DNA of 64,000 nucleotides from Pisolithus tinctorius (Eukaryota; Basidiomycota; Agaricomycetes; Boletales; Pisolithaceae): the NCBI GenBank assembly GCA_024663395.1, contig JANFAH010000036.1, forward strand, positions 248,001 to 312,000, read 5' to 3'. The notes beneath the pieces were generated by a model. It was not told the origin of the DNA. It searched no databases and was given only the letters and a program-made list of their open reading frames with translations. Positions 32,999 through 40,832 of this stretch are shown here, one piece after another. The position numbers were made by a program, and so were the translations under genes. Position 1 is the stretch's first letter. Each line of letters starts with the position of its first letter.

Positions 32999-34580
32999 GG
33001 GCAGTGGTGAAGGCGAGCTTCAAGGCGTCGAAGGCCTGTTGTTCTCAAGACCCCCAGGTCCAGAGTTGGCCCTTTCTCATGAGGTCATTGAGGGGTCGAG
33101 CGATCTGTGCAAAGTCCTTGATGAAGCAACGATAGAAGTTTGCTAGACCCAAGAAGGCTCGTACTGAGCGGACCTTTGTAGGAACCAGCCACTCAGTTAT
33201 GGCTTTGACCTTGTTCTCATCCATGCTGACTCCCTCAGTTCCAACTACCATACCCAGGAACTCCACCTGCTTTTGCTTGAAGAAGCACTTTTCTGGTTTG
33301 ACGAACAGGTCATTTTCCTCCAACCTTTTCAGCACTTCCAGGACGATCCTGTCATGCTCCTTTTCGTCATCCGTCTTTGTGAAGATCATCAGGTCATCGA
33401 TATAGACCACGAGGATGTCCTCCATGTCACCAAAGATGTCATTCATCATGTTCTGGAAGGTAGACAGCGAGTTGCAGAGGCCAAAGTACATGACCAGTGG
33501 CTCGTAAGCCCCTTTATGGGTAATGAAGGTGGCTTTCCACTCATCTCCTTCCTTGACACGAACGTTGTTGTACCCCCATTGGAGATCCATCTTGGTGAAG
33601 AGCTTACAGCCCTTGAGCCTGTCTACAAGCTGGGAGATAAGGGGGAGAGGGTACGCATTTTTGACCGTGTGCTTGTTGAGGTAGTGGTAGTCCTGAACCA
33701 TGCGTTTCTTTCCATCTTTTTTTGGCACAAAGAATACCAGCGAGGTTTGTGGTGACTTCAAGGGGTGGATGTATCCTTTACGTAGCTGGTCCTCAAGGAA
33801 GTCTGATACCTCTTTCTGTTCCTCTATGGAGAGCAGGATGAGATGACTGCACTTGGGAGTGAAGGTTTCTTTGAGGTCGATGGCGTGATCCCACGGCTTG
33901 CGGAGCGGCATTCTCTCTGACTCTTCCTTGGAAAAGACCTTGAGATACTGATGATACTCCTCTGGGATGGGCTCCTTGGTTGTTCTGGCTCGAACCCTGG
34001 TGGAGTGGAGTTTTGGATAGAGGTACTCCATGTCCTGTGCCTCTTGCTCCTCTGCTATCCTCTCTGCCCTCGTCTTTGGAGCGAGATCATGACACTCATG
34101 GGGACAGCGGGACAACTTCACCTGCTTGGTTTCCCAGCACACCTCCAGATTATGCTTTCACAGCCAAGTGTAGCCAAGTATGAGGGGATGCATGCCGAGT
34201 GTGGTGACCTGAGCCCAGACAGACTCTCGATGTCCTTGATAGTTCATGACAAGGGAGGCGACATGTGTGATGTTACCAGCTACATTTGGAGTTCCATCCA
34301 CATTGAGGACAGCAACGGGTCGACCAAGCTTGATCAGAGGGATGTCATTTTCATCAGCCCATTTCTTATCCAAGAAGGTATCGTTGGCTCCAGAATCCAC
34401 TAACACTCTTACATTCCACTTCTTTTCTCTTCCTTCCAATACTACCCCCAACTCCAACTCGGCCTTCGGGTCTGCTGTTCTTATTTTCAGGGTTTCTTTT
34501 GTTTTCCAGACAGGCATGCTTTTATTTTTATCACAAGAGGAATTAAGCACCAATGGTTTTACATCTGTGGCCACACCCAC
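32999..34580 (-). pseudogene. E4 pol, 5' half: protease and reverse transcriptase
   Basis: Protease VLVDSGANDTFLDKKW, ending LGYTWL then TGA near 34158, where related elements have Arg. After the stop the frame continues with RT: VFFVPKKDGKKRMVQDY, YEPLVMYFGLCNS, VVYIDDLMIF (intact YxDD) and LGLANFYRCFIKDF, to a further stop at 33045 (WTWGS-stop-EQQAFDAL). Both stops are consistent with CGA or CAA decay. The start lies upstream, between 34580 and the end of gag, in a different frame from gag. Confidence 0.9.
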
Positions 34581-34789
34581 TGGGGTCGCCTCTTCAGATG
34601 GTACAGTAGTCTCTGAGTTAAATATATCCTGCTCAGTAGAGAGATTGTCAATGCCTAAGACAGAAAACTTATTGTAAACGTAGCCAGTGGAGACCCGATC
34701 CTCTACTGGCTGAACTCTTTTCCCTGGTTCTTCATCTCACTGATCTGTTTATCGTAAAAGAAGGCTTGCATCTCTTCAAATGACATTTG

Positions 34790-35761
34790 TCAGAGAGCAA
34801 GTTCCTGTGCTTCTTGGGTTACCTCCTGTATGTTAGGTCTAACAGGACCCTTTCCTTTAGCACGAGGGCAATCATGCTTGTAGTGATTTCCCTGGCAGTC
34901 GAAGCACTTGATGTGGGAAGGGACAGGGCGAGGAGGGAAGCGAGCAGCGCTGATTTCCATGGGGGTGCCACGACTGGGTTGAGTACCTGTGGGAGTGAAG
35001 CAGGAAGAGTATGAGGGGCGGTTATAAGAGGTATGGGGAGCAGGTTCATCAGGGTAGTGATTGTAGAGGAGTTTGAAGCAATCCCTAGCAAGGGCAGCTT
35101 CTTGGAAGGCGACGGTCATTTGGAGGTAATTGCCTTGAGTGTATCCCCTCCTTAGGGCCTCTTTTACAATGGCAGGGTGAACAGCATTCTCCAGAAGGAA
35201 ACCGGCAGTTTCGTCAGTGACCTGTCCCTGAACCTTTAGGGACTTGAACTTCACATAGAACTCCTCATACTGAGAGTTCCCTTGGCGCATAGTGCGCATC
35301 TGGGCTTTTGCCCATTCGACGTCTGTCTGAGGAGCAAAGAACCTATCAATGTCCTCGATCATTTCGGCTGTGTCAGGCCATACTCCAGTGATGATGGCGA
35401 GGGAGAACTTGGCCTGAGCGAATCTTCCAGCTATGGGGCCTGTCATGCGGGACCACACCGCAGTACACTTGTCTTGGGCCGTCAGTAGGGCGGTTCTATT
35501 CTGCGCGACCCATACCTTCATCTTCACCCACCATTCAGAAAACTTAGCACAATCACTGGTGTACTGACCTGGGTCCACCATCACTTCTATCCTCCTCTGG
35601 ATTATGTCTGCAGGGAGGGCATTCCATTGGTTTCGCTGACCCTCAATGGTCACGATCGTTCCTTGAGCATCTCTTAGCTCGTTGTTTAACCAGTAGCTTT
35701 CGTCTTGTAGAGCATCGAGGGTGTCATGGAGCTCGGTTATCTGGTCCTGGATTCTGTCCAT
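34790..35761 (-). CDS. gag: E4 Gag
   Basis: 323 aa from ATG 35759-35761. The N-terminal part is a predicted coiled coil (ITELHDTLDALQDESYWLNN). Capsid region FSEWWVKMKVWVAQN and QYEEFYVKFKSLKVQGQ. A zinc knuckle CFDCQGNHYKHDC is near the C-terminus, one residue shorter than the usual spacing (CX2CX3HX4C). The frame ends in TGA at 34790, but the same frame continues as QMSFEEMQAFFYDKQ for about 25 codons, so the original Gag was probably slightly longer. Confidence 0.85.
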   Translation of the reverse strand: MDRIQDQITELHDTLDALQDESYWLNNELRDAQGTIVTIEGQRNQWNALPADIIQRRIEVMVDPGQYTSDCAKFSEWWVKMKVWVAQNRTALLTAQDKCTAVWSRMTGPIAGRFAQAKFSLAIITGVWPDTAEMIEDIDRFFAPQTDVEWAKAQMRTMRQGNSQYEEFYVKFKSLKVQGQVTDETAGFLLENAVHPAIVKEALRRGYTQGNYLQMTVAFQEAALARDCFKLLYNHYPDEPAPHTSYNRPSYSSCFTPTGTQPSRGTPMEISAARFPPRPVPSHIKCFDCQGNHYKHDCPRAKGKGPVRPNIQEVTQEAQELAL

Positions 35762-36055
35762 AGCGATCAGGACATCTCAGAGTCTTATGAGGGTGGAGGT
35801 TGTAACGGGGTTGCTGTGGTTCAGCGGGGAGTGAACAGGGGAAGACAGATTTGACAGAGAAGGGGTAAGAGGGGAGTGGTGGAAGGGAGTAGAGGTTGTG
35901 GTCGAAGAGTGGACTGAGCAAGTGTCACTCAGGGATATATGGGACATAGAGGTTGGGGTCGGGTTCTGAGGCTGGGGGACTTGGCGAGTACACCCACAAG
36001 CCTTCACGGAGGAAGCAAGGAATGGTGACGGACGGTGCGAGGGTACAATGAGTAG

Positions 36056-36066
36056 AAGCTAGTTCA
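36056..36066 (-). promoter_or_regulatory. E4 self-primer binding site
   Basis: aagctagttca on plus, two bases inside the 5' LTR, exactly complementary to tgaactagctt at 36191-36201 in the LTR. A TATAAATA box (36236-36229 on minus) lies 35 nt upstream of that inferred transcript start. Confidence 0.7.
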
Positions 36067-36068
36067 AG

Positions 36069-36462
36069 TGTGACGAGACCTAAACAACAGGGTTTGTTGT
36101 AGGCTCGCACCAAGAACCAACAAAGAAGAGTAAAGAGGAAGAGGAAGAAACGGTTTAGAAGCAGGCAGATTTAGGACTTGAAGACCCAAATGAACTAGCT
36201 TAGAGCTAGTTGGGTGATTGAGCTACGGTATTTATACTATAGTACATGAGGTATCAGTGAGGCATACACGAGGACTGTGACATCATAGTGATGTCATGAT
36301 GACACCATAGTGGAGTGGAACGTACTAGAAGGGGGAGGCACAGTAAAGGTGAGGCGAGGCCTAGGCCAGGGGCCAGGCCGAGATCAAGAGATAAGATAAG
36401 ACGAAAAGATTAGATAAGATGAAAAGAAAAGAGGAGAAAGGAAAAGAGTACGTATCGTAACA
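36069..36462 (-). repeat. E4 5' LTR
   Basis: 394 bp; promoter with a TATAAATA box on the minus strand, transcribing toward lower coordinates. Confidence 0.94.
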
Positions 36463-36467
36463 ATAGC

Positions 36468-37559
36468 ATCAGGATCTCAGGCATTATTCTGGAAATGAAT
36501 GTACTCCCTTTCATACCAAGATTCCTTCCCTTCTAGGATGTGCTTTGTAGCGATTGCAGTTCGGGCTTCTCCCATGACTCTAATCCATTCCAAAATGGTA
36601 GAGGGGGCATGACCAGAATTAAGGATCCAGTCTCGATATTCCTTATTGAGACCTTTTCCAAAGAAAATCCCAGCCTTGTGTGACTTCTCTTTCAGCTGAG
36701 CTTTGTTGACAAGCCCAGTGAATTCTGCAATGTAGGCCTCGAGTTCACATTTCCCTTGTTCAATGCTTGAGAGACGAAGGATAGCGAGTGCAGTCTGATC
36801 GCCGGACTCAAAGGTGGCCTTAAGACAAGCAACAAAGGTTTTGAAATCATCGGTGTAGTAGATCTGGCCATCCAAGAGCTTATTTTCATTTTGATAATTC
36901 TTGGTGAAGGAGATGGCAGCTCCCTTAGTCATATATGTGAGTGTGAACGAGATCTTGAGAGCCTTGGTCGTGTAAACGTGTCGATTGAGGTTCAAATAAC
37001 CTTCCACTTGAGCAAGCCAGGTCTGGAGACCATTATGGCTTCTGTCATATTCTCCTGGGCATCCCACATTAAACTCTTGTCCTCTGTTGGGTGGGCAAGT
37101 ATAGGTATCATCATCGTCATCATACCAGGATTTCCCCTTACTGCTGCCACCAATGTGCAGCTCTGGGAGTACGTCCTTTCTGAAGTTGTGAGCATACCAA
37201 GACCTGAGCATCTGCTCCATGGGTGCTCCATTCAGGAATGGATCACTTGTTGATCCACTAATTAACCTACAGGCTTCTTCCACCATGTGGATCCATTGGT
37301 CTTCGACTTGCTGATGCACTTCTTCTTCCATATATAATTTCAGAGGCATTTCTGGAGCAGACTCTCCATGCCCTTGCATCATTAACATTATGTTCAAATG
37401 ATCGGCTTCTTGTTCTTCCTTGAGGACTGATCCAAAAGAAGTCTCTGACTTCTGATCAGTCTTCTTCTCCTGAACTAAGCACGACTTTGGATTCCTGATA
37501 ATGGGATAACAAAGATAAGCGTGGGTTTGAAGCAGTTGCTGAAGGTCCCAATTGACCAA
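36468..37559 (-). pseudogene. gag: E2 Gag, capsid part
   Basis: Open from 37559 (a TTG; the first ATGs are further in, at MLMMQGHGESAPE) to a TGA at 36477. Reads YDDDDDTYTCPPNRGQEFN, then a capsid-like segment LQTWLAQVEGYLNLNRHVY, ALKISFTLTYMTKGAA and CELEAYIAEFTGLVNKAQL. The stop precedes DPDAM, and after E4 the frame resumes with DVDKRKK; CGA to TGA would explain it. Between here and solo LTR D (37560-37849) is the E2 leader, with no ORF of note. Confidence 0.87.
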
Positions 37560-38253
37560 GGGGGATAGGTGGTAAGGGCGGGTTTCATCCTAGTCCTAGT
37601 GGGTTAGGTCAAGGAGGGATTGGAGGCTTACACTTCAACAGGGTTAGACACTTTAACGGATAGTGACAACGAAGACTGAGGGAGGATTTACTTCCCGAAG
37701 GAAACCTGTCAGTTGGTTAAAAAGGGGAGAAAGATTCTGGACTCTAGGGAGGCAATGTATTAGTCCCTTAAAGGGCTGCCTGTAGAGCATTAAGCCAGAT
37801 AATAGGATGGATAATTGAGCATTGGTTTTGTTGAAGTTCAGAAAACCGATGTCACACACCAAAGGTGTTGTGGACATGGTTACAGCTGACTCTGCCTAAC
37901 TCGTCGATGAGTTGTGCACAATGCCCAAGCATGCAGATGAAGACTAAAGGCCTCATGTGTAGAAAGACTGTTGGATGTTAACAGTCATCCTTTGCACAAG
38001 AATGAGTCATCAGTGCTAAAGGGAAAAGAGGAAGCAGGGTTAAGTGCACGTTAAAGGTTTTTAGCACCCATGTACGGCATTCCAGTTTTCATCATATCTC
38101 CACCATTTCCAAAGATATCGACTCCATTCCCACACTTGCTTAAAGTGCTCAGCCCCACAATTCTTCCTTCCAAATTTGGAGAGGATCCTCGCACCCTGTG
38201 CATTTCTACAGCACTCCATCCATCAGATGCTCATTTCGCTAAGTCCATCAATC

Positions 38254-38733
38254 ATGGCCACCTCTTCATTGATCATCTCACTTGTCTCATTTGCCAGAGA
38301 CAGTGGCTACATATATCTGCCAGGCATTCCCACCAGCTTCTGTCCTGAAGCCCCCTGGTTCATCCCGTCATTGTCAGCCCCATCTCATCCCATGCAGCTT
38401 GGTCAGTGTGTTCTCCTTGTCAGTATGACTTCCAGAAGGATGTTCTTTGGTCACCTCAGGTCTGTCACTCGGTTAGAAAGGTCTTATGTGGTCATTTCAG
38501 TCTCCCCAGTTGATGAAGCATATGGATTGTTCCTCCCTGCTCCCTGCACTGTCTTTATTCCAGTCTCGTCCATCATTCTTCCCACATTGCGACAGCTGCA
38601 GTATAATCTACTGTCCTCCAGCTTCCCTGATTGCATTCATGACAAGTATGACATGCATCTTGCCTTCTTACTGCAAGATCCAGCAGAAGATGTCCCCCCT
38701 TCTCCTCCTCCTCCATCAGAGCCCCGTTCATGA
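38254..38733 (+). CDS. LTR-embedded ORF, copy D (159 aa)
   Basis: ATG 38254-38256 in good context (atcATGGCC), stop at 38731-38733, 160 codons. Reads MATSSLIISLVSFARDSGYI and ends PSPPPPSEPRS. It lies 452 nt upstream of the TATA box, that is, inside the presumed U3. Differences from B/C and A are mostly substitutions, with no indel. Confidence 0.55.
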   Translation: MATSSLIISLVSFARDSGYIYLPGIPTSFCPEAPWFIPSLSAPSHPMQLGQCVLLVSMTSRRMFFGHLRSVTRLERSYVVISVSPVDEAYGLFLPAPCTVFIPVSSIILPTLRQLQYNLLSSSFPDCIHDKYDMHLAFLLQDPAEDVPPSPPPPSEPRS

Positions 38734-39184
38734 AGTTTTTGTTAACTTTGCTGAGAGGATGGAAGGGTGGGAGATGTGATCACATATGCTCTCATTGCCC
38801 CACAGACCCCCAATGCCCTAGCCCCCTTTGACACCTGACTCATGCCCTTCAATTCTGGAATTAATACTTCCCTGTCTGGAAACACTGTCCATCTGTCATG
38901 CTGTCTTTGGATCTAGAGATGTCTCTGCCAAGATCTAACTTGCATTGCCACCCCCTAATGTGATATCAGTGTGCTTACTCAGTTTCTGATTCTATTTGAC
39001 TCATTTTGTGATATTTTGACTATCCTTGACTCAGTTCATTGCCAATACTTACCAATCTTCTTTGCTTGCTTACTTTTCATTTCTCACTTACTCATCATGA
39101 TTACTCAGTCCTTACTCATTACTTACCAAGTGTTTGTGCCTTGTTTGTCACAAGCTGTGCCCCCCCCCCCCCCCCCCCCCACAG

Positions 39185-39192
39185 TATATAAA
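39185..39192 (+). promoter_or_regulatory. TATA box of the solo-LTR family (copy D)
   Basis: tatataaa, conserved in B (24409-24416, minus) and C, and as tatata in A. It marks the likely U3/R border and gives the orientation of the family. Confidence 0.6.
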
Positions 39193-39779
39193 CCCCCATG
39201 TACTTAGCTACCAAGAAGCAATCAGGAAGCAATCAGAAGTCACTCAGCAGCCAGTTCAGTGCATATCTCGTCATCGACAGTTGAGGCTCATTTGGAAGAG
39301 TCTATCTGTCACCATCCATCATCCTTGGTAGTTGAGGCTCCATCAAGGGTCTATCTACCTTCATTCATCATCAGCAGTATCATCAGTGCTTAGTCAGCAA
39401 CCTCTTGTTTAGTCATTCTTCCACTCCTGCATAACTCATCATCGACTTGTGCCAGGAGCATATTCTATCGAAATCCATTACTCCCAAGTCCTTTCAGCTG
39501 AACACCCCTGCTCTGTTCAGCATCCCCTTCTCAATCAGCATTCATTCATCCTCTCCTGCATAACTCATTGACAACTTGCGCTAGGAGCACCTGCCATTGA
39601 AACTCCCCCCACTTTAGGTTTCTCTGCCCTCCAAGTTCCACGGAGGTAAACCACCACTTGCTCTTATTTGTCTTTTGTGTTGGATTTGTTTGGTTTTCAC
39701 CAGCATTCCACACTTTGACTCACACCGAGGGATGAGTTGACTTTACACGAAGAGGTCGATGAGTCCCAAAAGCTGCAAG

Positions 39780-39791
39780 AGTTTTTCAATT
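39780..39791 (-). promoter_or_regulatory. E2 self-primer binding site
   Basis: agtttttcaatt on plus next to the 5' LTR. It is complementary to aattgaaaaact, present intact in the 3' LTR (7440-7451) and decayed in the 5' LTR (aatcaaaaaact, ending 40010). The TATTTAAG box (40043-40036 on minus) is 33 nt upstream of the implied start. Confidence 0.7.
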
Positions 39792-39792
39792 T

Positions 39793-40509
39793 TGTTATGC
39801 TTGTGATGAGTGACTTCATCAAATGGACTAGGCACAAATGTCACGAGGGGAATCTATGGGCCAAACTTATCATAACCCCTATGGCTCTGCTTGTTATTGG
39901 TGAGTACCGACAGAGGTTCGTCCTACTGGTGAGTTCTTCTGAGATCACAACAGAGGAGGAACAAGGTACAAGTCAAAGATGATAGCTGAGTTGCAAGAAA
40001 TCAAAAAACTGGGGATACAGCATATGGTACATCTACTTAAATACCTTTCCAAGGTTTGTACTGTACACACATCCACAGTTAGTCATAAACAAGTAAATGA
40101 TGAAATAGAAACGAGTCATACAGTGTCAGTGATGGGGGCAGGGAAGAAAGCAATGGCTAAACTGGCTGCAGGCACAGTCCGCAGCAAGGAGCCCTGACAC
40201 TGGAACTAAGAAGTAAACATTAAGGCATCATAAATGAGTCAGATGGAGCTTGGAAGGAGGAAGTAAACACAAATGAAATATACATCCATCAGCTGCAGGT
40301 GCAGCTGCAAGTCAGAGTGACGATGGCGTACACAGCATCAGTTGGTATTGGAAATACCACCAGCACTGGCAATCCAAAGGCTCTAGAAGCCAACAGACCG
40401 AGGATGACCATGGCGAGGACAAGCAACACAACGAGGCACGTGACACACGTGACTTGGTGATTTAGGGGAAACTGGCAAAAAAGGAAAGACATGTTAGGCA
40501 TGTGTATCA
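39793..40509 (-). repeat. E2 5' LTR
   Basis: 717 bp and uninterrupted; it shows what the left LTR looked like before E1 landed. The outer end tgtgtatca is a decayed form of gtgcataaca. It contains an open frame on the plus strand (FVMLVMSDFIKWTRHKC...) shared with the left LTR, which I take to be chance coding in the LTR. Confidence 0.93.
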
Positions 40510-40832
40510 ACCTTTAGTGCACTCATTTCCATCTTGCAGCAAGTCTTCACTACTATTCTTCTAATTGGTAGGCACAGCATTCCTTCACATATGACAGAGT
40601 GGGCAGTGCAGATGACAACTTGTCCTGCATCAATCTTGTCATCAAGGTTGATGCAGTGCTGTAGAATCTGAAGCTGGAGCGATGTCAGCGAGTGTGAGTG
40701 GGGTGTGGTATGCCTTGGCTCCAAGGACACCTCAAGTGGCTCATGCGAATTGGATGCATCTTGTGTTGACTCTGAGGGCATTTCAGGCTTTGGCTCGTGT
40801 GCATCGAAGGACACCTCTCTGAGAACAAACAC
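40510..40832 (-). pseudogene. TKL-type protein kinase pseudogene, N-lobe part
   Basis: First piece of the kinase gene. The minus-strand open frame ends ICTAHSVICEGML...RRIVVKTCCKMEMSALK, resembling the glycine-loop and the subdomain II VxVK lysine. Excising E2 and one acctt copy joins ALK to VKAFRNTRDF in 7233 onward. N-terminal to the kinase lies a Ser/Glu/Pro-rich stretch. No ATG is seen in this frame, so earlier exons or a decayed start are expected above 40832. Confidence 0.7.

Larger units (their letters stand above)
28745..36462 (-). mobile_element. E4: chromodomain Ty3/gypsy retrotransposon of a third family
   Basis: 394-bp LTRs (28745-29138 and 36069-36462), ends TGTGAC...GTAACA, and perfect TSDs atagc (28740-28744 and 36463-36467). 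It is inserted in E2 gag between capsid and nucleocapsid. Solo LTR C (31134-32994) splits its pol; without C the element is 5857 bp. Order on the minus strand: gag, protease, RT, RNase H, integrase, chromodomain. Several nonsense codons make it inactive. Confidence 0.95.
37850..39724 (+). mobile_element. Solo-LTR-like element, copy D (1875 bp)
   Basis: The only copy in plus orientation: TGTCACAC...GACTCACA with identical 4-bp TSDs ccga (37846-37849 and 39725-39728). Located in the untranslated leader of E2. Contains a run of about 20 C just before the TATA box (near 39162-39180), which is not expanded in B or C. Tandem gttgaggctc motifs and repeated actcctgcataactcat segments follow the TATA box. 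Confidence 0.9.
7234..40509 (-). mobile_element. E2: full-length chromodomain Ty3/gypsy retrotransposon, carrying nested insertions
   Basis: Outer LTR ends TGTTATGC...GCATAACA (right end decayed to tgtatca), with perfect 5-bp TSDs acctt at 7229-7233 and 40510-40514. Element order on the minus strand: 5' LTR 40509-39793, primer site 39791-39780, gag 37559-36468 and 28744-28485, protease-RT-RNase H 28484-26432, integrase and chromodomain 26431-26132 and 17424-16152, Pol extension to 14818, then a purine tract (cccccc on plus at 14801) and the 3' LTR. It is interrupted by E1, E3, E4 and solo LTR D. Removing these leaves an element of roughly 7.5 kb. Gag and Pol contain stops, so it is dead. Confidence 0.9.

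Noticed and set aside
7571..36462. Classical RIP as the source of the nonsense codons
   Set aside because: The changes are at CpG on both strands rather than at CpA, which fits methyl-CpG deamination better.
39162..39180. Poly(C) run in copy D as a functional site
   Set aside because: Shorter G/C runs occur at the same place in B and C; simple slippage explains it.
4951..39724. Units A-D as DNA transposons or a CRISPR-like repeat set
   Set aside because: They have TG...CA ends, 4-bp target duplications, no long terminal inverted repeats and no transposase, which fits solo LTRs. The four copies are dispersed insertions, not an array.
39740..39982. 81-codon ORF shared by both E2 LTRs taken as a host gene duplicate
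   Set aside because: Both copies lie inside LTRs bounded by TGTTATGC...GCATAACA and the acctt duplication, and the left copy has a stop; it is LTR sequence.
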